The position numbers and the translations under genes were made by a program. From Prosthecobacter sp. (GTDB lineage Bacteria > Verrucomicrobiota > Verrucomicrobiia > Verrucomicrobiales > Verrucomicrobiaceae): a DNA stretch of 40,499 nt. Shown here piece after piece: positions 17,474 to 25,458 of the stretch. Every line of letters begins with the position of its first letter. Within the stretch, counting starts at the first letter, position 1. Below the pieces are notes generated by a model that was not told the origin of the DNA, did not search any database, and worked only from the letters and a program-made list of their open reading frames with translations. The DNA lies in the NCBI GenBank assembly GCA_021733925.1, contig JAIPJY010000060.1, positions 1 through 40,499 of the forward strand, given 5' to 3'.

Positions 17474-17503
17474 TTTATAGCAGGTTTTTCCTCAGCTTGT
17501 CAC
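17474..17503 (-). promoter_or_regulatory. Possible sigma-70-like promoter of the phosphoesterase remnant
   Basis: On the minus strand GTGACA (17498-17503) and TATAAA (17474-17479) are separated by 18 bases. The ATG lies only 9 bases beyond the -10 box, so a transcript would be nearly leaderless. The match is by eye. Confidence 0.35.
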
Positions 17504-17527
17504 CGGATTTTTTACCTATGTAATTCC

Positions 17528-17561
17528 GACCAAAAAAGATGCCAGACCAAAAAAGATGCCA
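17528..17561. repeat. Exact tandem duplication of a 17-bp unit
   Basis: GACCAAAAAAGATGCCA occurs at 17528-17544 and immediately again at 17545-17561. The second copy overlaps the start of the larger 160-bp duplication. Confidence 0.85.
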
Positions 17562-17866
17562 GGCATTTTGTACGCGAGACGAACACAATCCACACGTTAT
17601 CAATCACTTACACCACCTCCAATCAGCCACATCTGGCGCGTGACCGGCAGGAACGCGGCGTCAGGTACAGCGCATCAGCGGGTAACCAGCCTCCGAGGCT
17701 CAGCCACGCGGGAAGATGCCAGGCATTTTGTACGCGACCCCGACACAATCCACGCGTTCTCAATCACTTACACCGGCTCTGAACAGCCACTTCTGACGCG
17801 TGATAAGCAAGGAAAAGGTCTCAGGCACAACGTCGCCGAGACACCCAGCCTCCCAAGCTCACCCAT
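17553..17866. repeat. Two tandem diverged copies of a ~155-bp non-coding unit
   Basis: Copy 1 (17553-17707) and copy 2 (17713-17866) start with the same AAGATGCCAGGCATTTTGTA and share ACACAATCCAC, ATCAATCACTTACACC-like and CAGCCTCC segments at matching offsets, 160 bp apart. Differences are scattered. No frame in either copy looks coding. The 17465-18256 interval holds no gene I can support. Confidence 0.75.
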
Positions 17867-17960
17867 CACCCGATACCATCCTCTCCTCCGCATTTTTTAC
17901 CCCTAATCTTTTACCAGCCTCCCAACCTCAGCCACCTCCCAATCCCATCCTCTCCTCAGC
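17845..17960. repeat. Short degenerate tandem repeat, ~45-bp unit
   Basis: AGCCTCCCAAGCTCACCCAT with the following CCATCCTCTCCTC (17847-17891) is repeated, slightly changed, at 17916-17960. The first part also matches the 3' end of the first 155-bp unit near 17688. The region is strongly C/T-rich on the plus strand. Confidence 0.6.
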
Positions 17961-18060
17961 GTCTTCCCTTTCTCCCCACTGCAGCTCCGCCTCCTGACAG
18001 CGTCCCAGTCATTCACCATCGCCAGCCAGCCCTCTTCTTTCGGGTCCGTCTTCCGTTCAT

Positions 18061-18185
18061 TCCGTGCGTTGATTCGTTTCACTCACCCTCCGGGCTTCCT
18101 TCGGTCGTCTGTTTGCCTTCGGCTATTTGCCTCCGGCGGTCTTCGACCCGCTTCGCTCCGGTTCACTTCGTTCGGCTCCGTAGGC
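18061..18185. other. Low-complexity stretch of short TTCGG/CTCCGG quasi-repeats
   Basis: Short blocks such as CTTCCTTCGG, GCCTTCGGC, CCTCCGGCGG, GCTTCGCTCCGG and CTTCGTTCGGCTCCG follow each other and form many small potential hairpins. It lies about 70 bases upstream of the next gene. No coding or promoter signal is evident. Confidence 0.4.
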
Positions 18186-18256
18186 ACACAGTTCTGGATA
18201 TCAGGCGTGGAATGATTTATCAGCGCTACCCTAGCCCCATCTGAAAGAGTCAGCCG

Positions 18257-18538
18257 ATGAAACAGCATCTCACGATCTTCACCACAACCTGCCTCGTTGG
18301 CTTCGGCATAGGCTTTGGCCTTTGGATCATCACCACCGCCCATGGCCTGCTAAGCGAGGCCAATGCATCCCTCTTTGCGAAGCTGTCCATGGCTTCGCTC
18401 ATTGGCGGTGTCATCACCGCCGGATTGTGGCTCATGCGCCGGGCACGCAGACGCCCCATGGCCATTCCCGACTGTGCCATCCTGTTTCTCAGCGCCCTTT
18501 CCCTCTCCTACTGGGCCTATTTGGCGGTAGCCACTTAG
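18257..18538 (+). CDS. Small integral membrane protein, unknown function
   Basis: The 93-residue product has three predicted membrane segments: TCLVGFGIGFGLWIITTAHG, ASLIGGVITAGLWLM followed by the positively charged RRARRRPM, and AILFLSALSLSYWAYLAV at the C-terminus. The Arg cluster after the second segment suggests a cytoplasmic loop. GAAAGAG lies about 10 bases upstream as a weak ribosome binding site. The next gene begins 8 bases after its stop, so the two probably share a transcript. I do not recognise a family. Confidence 0.7.
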   Translation: MKQHLTIFTTTCLVGFGIGFGLWIITTAHGLLSEANASLFAKLSMASLIGGVITAGLWLMRRARRRPMAIPDCAILFLSALSLSYWAYLAVAT

Positions 18539-18546
18539 CATGCCCC

Positions 18547-19038
18547 ATGAAGATGCAACAGAAGCCGCTCCTCGTTGGCCCATGGCGGGGCACCTACGCC
18601 TACGACGATCCCGAGATGCGCCAGCATGCACCCGCAGGCGTCGGCTTTGAACTCAACCTAACTCAAACACGCTGGCAACGCTTCTGGGGACGCTTCACCG
18701 GTCACGTCACCGATGACGCCCCCTTGGGGGTTCCCGGCGCGGGCCGTATCAGGGGACGTTGTGCTGGCCGCACAGTGAGCTTCACAAAGTCCCTGCCTGA
18801 ATGGTATGCGGCAGATTTGAACGGCCTCATTTCCCTTCGGGAGTTCCTCGCCGCCCATGGCTACCCATCGCAGCGCCACCTGGAGCACCCACCCATTCAC
18901 TATGACGGCACCATGGCCGAAGATGGCAGCATCGCCGGAACCTGGCTCATCATGGCTGTGACACTGTCACTCGATGCCCACGGCTCCGAGCTTCCATTTC
19001 CACAGACCACAGGAACATTCCAGATGAAGAGATCATAG
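18547..19038 (+). CDS. Hypothetical soluble protein (163 aa)
   Basis: The frame is open upstream into the preceding gene, but the ATG at 18547 gives a sensible start, MKMQQKPLLVGPWRGTYAY, just after the stop of the membrane protein. The sequence alternates polar and hydrophobic residues with many Gly and Thr (GFELNLTQTRWQRFWGRFTG, HYDGTMAEDGSIAGTW, QTTGTFQMKRS), suggesting an antiparallel beta barrel, perhaps lipocalin-like. There is no signal peptide. No family is recognised; the cotranscription with the membrane protein is inferred from the 8-base gap. Confidence 0.65.
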   Translation: MKMQQKPLLVGPWRGTYAYDDPEMRQHAPAGVGFELNLTQTRWQRFWGRFTGHVTDDAPLGVPGAGRIRGRCAGRTVSFTKSLPEWYAADLNGLISLREFLAAHGYPSQRHLEHPPIHYDGTMAEDGSIAGTWLIMAVTLSLDAHGSELPFPQTTGTFQMKRS

Positions 19039-19370
19039 CCCACGAAGTTCCACTTCAGAGCAACCCACCGCCAGAACGACCCGCAAACAAAGAGTCGGTG
19101 ACACCCCCAAGGAAACTCCCCTCGGTCCCGCAACCCCTCCCGCCGCATCCAGTCCGCTGGCAGGTGAACTTGTCTTTTGACCAACACCTTCGCCAAGAGA
19201 TCCCCTCATTTCACCCTTGGAGCGAAAAACAGCCCTCCGAAAACGCAAACAACCTGCAAAATTGCCGAATCCGACACACCCAAGCCCCCGAGGGTCCCCG
19301 AAATGGCCATGACGATTCTTGATCTAAGCATCTTCCCTCAACCACTCCCCTCACTCCCCCAAGCACCCAT
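19039..19370. other. Non-coding interval between convergent genes
   Basis: About 330 bases rich in CCC and AAA runs. I see no coding frame with sensible composition, no clear hairpin terminator and no repeat. Confidence 0.5.
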
Positions 19371-19604
19371 TCACTTGGCATTCGAGAAGACCAGATAAGC
19401 GATGATCGCGATGAGGATGACAACAGCCACCAAACACCCATTGGATTTTTTGGGGTAGCCCGGAGCCCAGCGTCGTACCATCCCTCGGCAGCCGGGACAG
19501 ACAATGATCCGATGGCTCGCTCCCGGCGGGACCACGTATCGCGGATCGTCCCCTCGAAACGCATACCCGCAATCAGGGCATTGGAAAGACTCGGATTCGT
19601 TCAT
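19371..19604 (-). CDS. Zinc-ribbon protein with C-terminal membrane anchor
   Basis: The 77-residue product begins MNESESFQCPDCGYAFRG and contains two CxxC pairs, CPDC and, about 30 residues later, CPGC, the spacing of a zinc ribbon. The C-terminus is a single membrane segment, CLVAVVILIAIIAYLVF, ending SNAK. Topology is probably N-terminal zinc ribbon in the cytoplasm. The start at 19604 is chosen over the ATG five codons upstream because a strong AGGAG lies five bases before it. Partner and function are unknown. Confidence 0.75.
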   Translation of the reverse strand: MNESESFQCPDCGYAFRGDDPRYVVPPGASHRIIVCPGCRGMVRRWAPGYPKKSNGCLVAVVILIAIIAYLVFSNAK

Positions 19605-19609
19605 GGGAA

Positions 19610-19614
19610 CTCCT
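19610..19614 (-). promoter_or_regulatory. Ribosome binding site fixing the zinc-ribbon protein start
   Basis: AGGAG within GAAAGGAGTTCCC lies 5 bases before the ATG at 19604. It is one of the few strong Shine-Dalgarno sites in the window and would overlap the upstream in-frame ATG's first codons. Confidence 0.7.
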
Positions 19615-19725
19615 TTCACGCACCTGCACCAAGCGGGACTCGGCCAAAGAACCTCAGTTTAGAATAGGTTCAACAGGGATTTGGGCCATGGGACCGCCCT
19701 CGGCAGCAAGATGCCAGCCCATGGA

Positions 19726-20517
19726 TCAAGGCACCACAGGCTTCACCATAATCTCTCCCTTAACCCCACCCGCACCCTGAACGCTCATGTAATAAATGTC
19801 ACCCCCAGCGGCGCGAATGTGCACTTTGACCGGTCGATGCGACGCATCTGGGTAAACCCTCGTCGCCGTCCTATCGATCTGCTTCCAGGCCTGATGGTTG
19901 CTGAGGCGATACACCCGCCCCAACTCAAACCCGACAAAATCTCCAGCGATGTAGCTGTCGAGCGGCACATGAATCTGCCCGATCATTTCGGCGGCAACGG
20001 CAGGAATCAACTCGGCTCGTTTATGGTTCAGCCAATACGACAGCGCTGACCTTTCCTGCGCAGTCAGCTTGTCATTCAAGCCGGTTGACGTTGGAAAGCG
20101 GGCCTTGGCCTGAGGAAGCCAGTTTTTCAGGGTCATCTGCTCATCGTCGTTCAGTTTGTCCACGCCCGTCGCCGCCCGATTTTGGGCTGACATCATCGCC
20201 GCCAGCGGTCCCACCTCCTGACGTGCATTGTTCTGCGGAGCGGGAGCCGTGGCATAGGTGTTCGGATCGCGGATGCTGACCAGGTACTCCACCCTCCGGC
20301 CTTGGGAGTGGGTGAACTGGATCTGCATCGTATCGAGCGCCTCAATCGTCACCCCAAAGTACTGCTTGCCGGCAACGGTCCGCAGTTCAGACAAGCGCAT
20401 TCCCACTTGAAGCTGATAGGCCCAGGCCGGTGCCAGGACTTGCACCTGCGCCCTGGCGGGAGCGATGCATGCCATGCCGATAAGAACCAGCATTAAGGGA
20501 AGTGTCATGATTTTCAT
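19726..20517 (-). CDS. Secreted protein of unknown function
   Basis: The start at 20517 gives MKIMTLPLMLVLIGMACIAPARA, a clean Sec signal peptide with cleavage after ARA; an ATG seven codons upstream would bury it. The mature part (about 240 residues) has a motif that appears twice: KLNDDEQMTLKNWL and KLTAQERSALSYWL, each a short helix pair about 30 residues apart. The C-terminal half is beta-rich (AGGDIYYMSVQGAGGVKGEI). I recognise no family. It stands alone: convergent neighbours are far, and the gene upstream is divergent. Confidence 0.75.
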   Translation of the reverse strand: MKIMTLPLMLVLIGMACIAPARAQVQVLAPAWAYQLQVGMRLSELRTVAGKQYFGVTIEALDTMQIQFTHSQGRRVEYLVSIRDPNTYATAPAPQNNARQEVGPLAAMMSAQNRAATGVDKLNDDEQMTLKNWLPQAKARFPTSTGLNDKLTAQERSALSYWLNHKRAELIPAVAAEMIGQIHVPLDSYIAGDFVGFELGRVYRLSNHQAWKQIDRTATRVYPDASHRPVKVHIRAAGGDIYYMSVQGAGGVKGEIMVKPVVP

Positions 20518-20856
20518 GCCGCGCCATTTAGAATCCACGCCCCTCTTGGAGTCAATCCATTTGCCGGAGGAAATGCCGAACGACGCTGCCGGTCATTCTT
20601 TATGATGGCCGCCGCCTCGTCCTAAACGAAGCCAGTACTCCCCTGTCCCGCTGGGCAGAGCGCATAGCGGGGCGGTTGAACAGGGATCCGAAGCGGGCGG
20701 CACCAAATGACGCTTCGTATGCGAAGTGGTGGAGTCATGGAATGATGCAGCCATTTCGGTCACGGGCTGGAGGGATGCATATCGCGGCAAAAAAGGGGTG
20801 ACTGTTTGCGGTGAATCCTCTAAATACGACACATGGATTTATCCTGTTCTTGAGAC

Positions 20857-22164
20857 GTGTCTTTGTTCATTCGGATCATAAAAACTCCTTCGGTGGTGCT
20901 GCTTGCAGGCTTGGTTTGCACGGCAGCGCCGCTCGTGGCCAAAAGCCTGGAAGAGACACGCGCGGAGGCGCAGCAGGGGAATGCAGAGGCGCAGTGCGCC
21001 TTGGGTCTGCGCTACACCAATGGCAAGGGCGTCAAGGAGAGCGACACGGAGGCGGCGAAGTGGTACCGCAAGGCCGGAGACCAAGGGCATGCGGATGCGC
21101 AGCGGCAGCTGGGCATGTGCTATCTGCTGGGAAATGGCGTGCCGCAGGACGCTGCGGAGGCGGTGAAGTGGCTGCGCAAGGCGGCGGCGCAGAACCATGT
21201 GGCGGCGGTGAAGCAGCTGGGCGTCTGCTACAGCCTGGGCTCCGGCGTGACAAAGGACATTGCCGAGGGCGTGAAGTGGTTTCGCCAGGCGGCGGAGCGC
21301 GGTGATGCCGATTCTCAGATGGAGCTGGGGATGGCCTACTTTGACGGCGAGGGTGTGGCGCAGGACGCTGCGGAGGCGGTGAAGTGGCTTCGCAAAGCAG
21401 CCGAGCAAGGCGACCTCCATGCGCAGAAGCTCCTTGGCACCACCTATGCCGAGGGCCGGCGCGTGGCGCAGGATCTCGGAGAAGCGGTGAAGTGGTTCCG
21501 CAAAGCGGCGGAAAAGAACGATCCTGAAGCCCAGCTGCGGCTGGGCCTAGGCTATGCCCTGGGCGCGGGTGTTCCTTTGGATCTGAAACGAGCGATTGAT
21601 CTACTTCGAAAGGCAGCAGCGCAGGAATATGCCCCGGCGCAGCTCGAGTTGGGCCTGAGTTACTTGCACGGCTCTGGCGTGCCCCAGGATCCGGCCGTGG
21701 CCGTGGAGTGGCTCCGCAAGGCGGCAGATCAGGGAGATGCCATCGCCCAGACGAAGCTGGCGTTGGTCTACTATGAAGGCACGGCTGTGGAGCGGAACGT
21801 CGCTGAAGCCGCAGAGTGGTTCCGCAAAGCGGCGGCGCAAAACTGTACCATGGCCCAAGTCGGGCTGGGCGGCTGCCTCCTCAGAGGCGAGGGCGTCCCC
21901 AAAGATGAGGCCGAGGCCTTGAAGTTGTTTCGCGCTGCCGCAGAGCACGGCGATGCCGACGGTCAGTTCGCCCTGAGCCTGCTGTACGAAACAGGCGAGG
22001 GCGTGGACAAAGACCTGGTGGAAGCCCTGAAGTGGTGCCGTCTGGCGTCCCAGCAAGGCAATGAAATCGCCTTCCTTCATCAGGCCACGCTGGAGGCGAC
22101 CATGGCGCGTGAGCAAATCATTGAGGCCGTCCGGCTGCAGCGCGAGTGGAAGCCGGTGAAGTAG
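20857..22164 (+). CDS. Exported Sel1-like repeat protein (ten repeats)
   Basis: The 435-residue product starts at a GTG and has a short signal-like N-terminus (FIRIIKTPSVVLLAGLVCTA). From about residue 43 it consists of ten consecutive 36-residue Sel1-like repeats with the consensus AxAQxxLGxxYxxGxGV, xxDxxEAVKWxRKAAxQGD. Repeat 6 is atypical (LKRAIDLLRKAA). A capping helix, TLEATMAREQIIEAVRLQRE, closes the solenoid. Sel1 repeats form TPR-like superhelices that bind proteins, often in envelope signalling or secretion, so a periplasmic scaffold role is inferred. No clear Shine-Dalgarno precedes the GTG. The Sel1 units are also similar at DNA level. Confidence 0.88.
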   Translation: MSLFIRIIKTPSVVLLAGLVCTAAPLVAKSLEETRAEAQQGNAEAQCALGLRYTNGKGVKESDTEAAKWYRKAGDQGHADAQRQLGMCYLLGNGVPQDAAEAVKWLRKAAAQNHVAAVKQLGVCYSLGSGVTKDIAEGVKWFRQAAERGDADSQMELGMAYFDGEGVAQDAAEAVKWLRKAAEQGDLHAQKLLGTTYAEGRRVAQDLGEAVKWFRKAAEKNDPEAQLRLGLGYALGAGVPLDLKRAIDLLRKAAAQEYAPAQLELGLSYLHGSGVPQDPAVAVEWLRKAADQGDAIAQTKLALVYYEGTAVERNVAEAAEWFRKAAAQNCTMAQVGLGGCLLRGEGVPKDEAEALKLFRAAAEHGDADGQFALSLLYETGEGVDKDLVEALKWCRLASQQGNEIAFLHQATLEATMAREQIIEAVRLQREWKPVK

Positions 22165-22209
22165 GCCGCACGGCGTCCCTGCATACCTCGGAGTTGCACC
22201 GCACCTCCG

Positions 22210-22239
22210 CCCGTCTTCCGGTGCTGCGGAAGTTTCGGG
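22210..22239 (+). terminator. Possible hairpin downstream of the Sel1 gene
   Basis: CTTCCG (22215-22220) and CGGAAG (22227-22232) form a perfect stem around GTGCTG, extended by CCCG/CGGG outside short bulges. Only three T follow the inner stem, so it is a weak intrinsic terminator candidate. Confidence 0.3.
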
Positions 22240-22309
22240 CGACTGCGAACGTTTATGCGGAGAGTTCATAAGCGAACCTCGGTGTGACATCACGTCACGC
22301 CGTCGTCAG

Positions 22310-22594
22310 ATGGACCCAACCAACCCACCGCCGCACACCGCCATGAGTGATGATCCCGACAATCTCAGGAAGGATGGACTCCCCACGCACATCCCCGCGC
22401 CTGCAGAGGAGGCAGGTGGCAGTTCGGCGTTCGGCGCGGTGCTCTCCTTTGCCAGCCTCATCATGCTGGCATTCATTCTGCGGCTTGCCGTGCCCAAGGA
22501 GGACAACGCCATCGAGCTCGGCCTCCTGCTCATCGCCGTGGGCTTCGCGCAGATCTGGCTGATCTTCCATTTCCTGAAGTCGATCCGGAAATAG
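22310..22594 (+). CDS. Small two-segment membrane protein, paralogue of 13609-14157
   Basis: The 94-residue product has a Pro-rich, acidic N-terminus (MDPTNPPPHTAMSDDPDN), then two hydrophobic segments, FGAVLSFASLIMLAFILRL and LLLIAVGFAQIWLIFHFL, joined by AVPKEDNAIELG and ending KSIRK. It matches the C-terminal part of the protein at 13609-14157 at about four in five residues, including the linker. A later ATG at 22343 (MSDDPDN) lines up with the start of that similarity. Family and function are not recognised. It precedes the sulfatase by 117 bases. Confidence 0.75.
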   Translation: MDPTNPPPHTAMSDDPDNLRKDGLPTHIPAPAEEAGGSSAFGAVLSFASLIMLAFILRLAVPKEDNAIELGLLLIAVGFAQIWLIFHFLKSIRK

Positions 22595-22711
22595 CGTGGA
22601 GCGCACCGGGTGGCAGGCTCCCGCAGAGAGGCCCGATTCGGCCATTCAAAGGTGGATTTCAAACGTGAATACTGGCGCTGCGCGGGCGTTTACCTGAGCC
22701 CCGCTCGTGCC

Positions 22712-24175
22712 ATGAAATCCCTTCTTCTCCTCGTTTCGCTGGTTATTGGCCTCCATGCTGTCGTTGCAGCGCCGCCGAACATCGTACTCATTTTCGCCGA
22801 TGATCTCGGCTACTCGGACGTCGGTTGTTTTGGCTCCAAGGACATCAAGACGCCGCATCTCGACCGCATGGCGGCGGAAGGTCTGCGCCTGACGAGCTTC
22901 TATGCGCAGGCCGTCTGCGGCCCGTCGCGTGCAGCCTTGATGACAGGCTGCTATCCGGTGCGTGTCGCCGAACCTGCGAACAAGAAAAACCAGCACACCA
23001 TCGTGCATGGCAGAGAGATCACCCTGGCGGAGGTGCTGCATGGCGCGGGCTACGCCACCGGATGCATCGGCAAATGGCACCTCGGACAGCCGCTGAAAAC
23101 GTCCCCGAGCGGGTTTGATCCCGCCACGATGCCCAACGGCCAGGGCTTCGATTCCTTTTACGGCACGCCTCTTTACAACGGTGCCACCGTGCATGTGGCG
23201 GACTCGAAATTCCGCAGCACCCTGCTGCGCAATGAGGAGGTCATCGTCCCGAAGATCGAATCATGGGACCACATCACGCAGGACTACACACGCGAGGCGC
23301 TGGCCTTCATCCGCACCCATCAAAAGCGGCCGTTCTTCCTCTACCTTGCCCACAACATGCCCCACATCCCCATCGGTGCCTCGGAGGCGTTCAAGGGCAA
23401 AAGCGCCGGCGGTCCCTTTGGTGATGCCGTGGAGGAAATCGACTGGAGCTGCGGTGAAATCATCCAAACGTTGCGGGAGCTTGGGCTCGAAAAGAACACG
23501 CTTGTCATCTTCACCTCCGACAACGGTCCGTGGATCGAGACGACGCACGGCATGGAGCCGGACGGCAGGCCTTTCATCCCGCGCGATCACTCCGGCCATG
23601 CGGAACCGCTGCGCGGCTTCAAGATGCTCACCTGGGAGGGTGGTCTGCGCGTGCCCTGCATCGCCTGGTGGCCGGGAAAAATCCCCGCTGGCACTCGCAG
23701 CGATGCCATGGCCGCCACCATCGACCTGCTGCCCACCTTTGCCGCCTTGGCTGGAACGAAGCCTCCCGCTGATCGTACCATCGACGGACGCGATCTCGGC
23801 CGGCTGCTGTTCGATCCCTCCAAGACCCAGTCTCCGCATGACGCGATCTATTATTACTCCTTCACCCATCTGCAGGCCGTGCGCTCAGGAAAATGGAAGT
23901 TTGTCCGCAAGCGCCCCGCGCACCCGCCCTGGGTCGGCTGGAGCGGCCGTTTCGCAGGCAACGCCGTGGATGAGCTCGCGCTCTACGATCTCGACAGCGA
24001 CATCGGCGAGACCTTGAATGTCGCCGCAGATCATCCCGACGTGCTCGCCCGGCTGCGTCAGCTCGCGCACGAAGCCCGCATGGAGCTCGGTGACTATGAT
24101 CACGTGGGCAGTGGCGCGCGGTTCTTTGATGAAGCAGCCATCCCGGTGAGAAGTGCCGGCAAAACCGCGCGTTGA
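22712..24175 (+). CDS. Secreted sulfatase (S1 family, formylglycine type)
   Basis: The start at 22712 gives MKSLLLLVSLVIGLHAVVA, a Sec signal with cleavage before APPN; the longer upstream frame is not credible. The 487-residue length is normal. Family residues are present: metal-binding D30-D31 in FADDLGYSD, the formylglycine motif C69-G-P-S-R73 within CGPSRAALMTGCYP, GKWHLG, HNMPHIP and the metal site D270-N271 in FTSDNGPW. The catalytic Cys must be oxidised to formylglycine by FGE or an anaerobic maturase, not seen in this window. It hydrolyses a sulfate ester, probably of a polysaccharide fragment in the periplasm or outside. It opens the secreted-enzyme cluster and is convergent with the next gene. 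Confidence 0.94.
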   Translation: MKSLLLLVSLVIGLHAVVAAPPNIVLIFADDLGYSDVGCFGSKDIKTPHLDRMAAEGLRLTSFYAQAVCGPSRAALMTGCYPVRVAEPANKKNQHTIVHGREITLAEVLHGAGYATGCIGKWHLGQPLKTSPSGFDPATMPNGQGFDSFYGTPLYNGATVHVADSKFRSTLLRNEEVIVPKIESWDHITQDYTREALAFIRTHQKRPFFLYLAHNMPHIPIGASEAFKGKSAGGPFGDAVEEIDWSCGEIIQTLRELGLEKNTLVIFTSDNGPWIETTHGMEPDGRPFIPRDHSGHAEPLRGFKMLTWEGGLRVPCIAWWPGKIPAGTRSDAMAATIDLLPTFAALAGTKPPADRTIDGRDLGRLLFDPSKTQSPHDAIYYYSFTHLQAVRSGKWKFVRKRPAHPPWVGWSGRFAGNAVDELALYDLDSDIGETLNVAADHPDVLARLRQLAHEARMELGDYDHVGSGARFFDEAAIPVRSAGKTAR

Positions 24176-24260
24176 GGTCTTCCTCAACCGTAGAAACAGA
24201 TCGCTTATACGAACACGTCGTCACTTGGCACTGATCAGCCGAGGTCTTTTGCTATCGTGA

Positions 24261-25334
24261 CTACATCAGGTAGCGCAGCTTGTCGTAGGCCTGCTTTTCC
24301 TTCGCTGCATCGTCGTGGGCTTCCACCAGTTCGTCGAAACCATACAGGGTCTTGACGCGGTGCGTGAGCAGCGCGCGGTCGTAGGGGACCTTGCCGGAGG
24401 TCCAGTAGGCGGCGGTGTATGGGTTGAACTCTGAAAAGGGCTCCGGGCCCATTTCATCGGCCACGTTCGGCAGATTGCGCCATAGCCGCAGGTGCTGGTG
24501 GTGGGCTGCGACGGCCGCAGGCACCAGCTCGGGATAGCCATACTGCGCGAGGTCGGTGATGGCAGCGGCGTGGTTGTTGACGTGGATGAGGCCGCCATAA
24601 CCCACGCGGTGGACTTTCGGATCCTGGTTGATGAGTTCATCGAGCATGGCATCGACCATGCCCTTCACATCCTTGTAAGGCGGTGTGCCGTCATCCCCGT
24701 CCGGCAGGGTGATCTTGTTTCCTTTGATCCGGCCCTTCGCCTTCCCGTAGTAACCGCTTCCGGGGTGCGCGTTGTCGAACAGGCCGATCAACTTGCGGAT
24801 GCCGTCGATGATTGATGGCGTCGCGAACTCCGGGCGTTCTTTGAGCGCGTGAATGGCGATGGCGGCGAAGATCACGTTGTGCCCGGACTCGCGCGGCGTC
24901 TTGATGTTCTTCGCGAGGGCCTCGGCGATGCCGTCGATCAGGCTTTCGTTCGATTTCTCTTTTGGAAATGGGGCAAACAATTCCGCATCCGCCATTTTCG
25001 CGGTCTTCGTCATCTTCGACCCGAACACCGACTCACCGGCGATGACCTGGTCGAGATCACCTTCGATTCCCTGGTAAACTTCGGGGTCGAGATCCGGGCG
25101 TTGCCTGCCGATGAAATAACCGGCCACCAGGGAGGCACCGAGATGCCCGGCCATCGAGCTCATCCGATGGGCCCTGGCCATGGCATTGAGGCCCTTCACC
25201 AGATAGACCTCGTCGATGGCGGTGCTTCTGGCGACGGGTGCTTCAGCAGCGTGGGCAGCCGTTTCCCAGAGACCGGGAAGGCACAGACCGCCAACGGTGC
25301 CTGTGGATAGTTTGAGGAAGGCATTTCGATTCAT
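24261..25334 (-). CDS. Exported protein of unknown function with degenerate Tat-like signal
   Basis: The 357-residue product starts MNRNAFLKLSTGTVGGLCLP and appears to be cut after AHA. The RNAFLK pattern resembles a Tat motif in which the second Arg is replaced. GAGGAAAG lies about 7 bases before the ATG. The mature protein is mainly helical, with several conserved-looking His clusters: RAHRMSSMAGHLGASLV, SGHNVIFAAIAIHALKER, HVNNHAAAITDLAQYGYP and AAHHQHLRLW. The spacing of His-containing helices suggests an alpha/alpha barrel or a metal site, but I do not recognise a family. It is divergent from the gene at 25459 (124-bp shared upstream region) and convergent with the sulfatase. Confidence 0.8.
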   Translation of the reverse strand: MNRNAFLKLSTGTVGGLCLPGLWETAAHAAEAPVARSTAIDEVYLVKGLNAMARAHRMSSMAGHLGASLVAGYFIGRQRPDLDPEVYQGIEGDLDQVIAGESVFGSKMTKTAKMADAELFAPFPKEKSNESLIDGIAEALAKNIKTPRESGHNVIFAAIAIHALKERPEFATPSIIDGIRKLIGLFDNAHPGSGYYGKAKGRIKGNKITLPDGDDGTPPYKDVKGMVDAMLDELINQDPKVHRVGYGGLIHVNNHAAAITDLAQYGYPELVPAAVAAHHQHLRLWRNLPNVADEMGPEPFSEFNPYTAAYWTSGKVPYDRALLTHRVKTLYGFDELVEAHDDAAKEKQAYDKLRYLM

Positions 25335-25458
25335 GGTGGGTCTTTCCTCAGGTGGGATTGTGTGTGGCGTTTATCAACGCATGCGGGAAGAACAAAATAA
25401 CGGCGCAGACGCATGTTTGAGGGCGAGAGGCTGCGTGGCCGCAGCGTAGTTCTCGCGC

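Noticed and set aside
17528-17866. CRISPR array
   Set aside because: Repeats are few, of unequal size and diverged, with no regularly spaced unique spacers.
20586-20801. Open plus-strand phase encoding LPVILYDGRRLVLNEAS and about 55 further codons before the Sel1 gene
   Set aside because: No start codon is available in that phase and no family is recognised; it may be a gene remnant or chance. The 20518-20856 interval otherwise shows no supported feature.
20593-20832. 79-codon minus-strand frame
   Set aside because: No ribosome binding site, no recognisable domain, and unusual composition.
24176-24260. Terminator between the convergent sulfatase and 24261-25334 genes
   Set aside because: I found no stable hairpin with a T-run in this 85-base gap.
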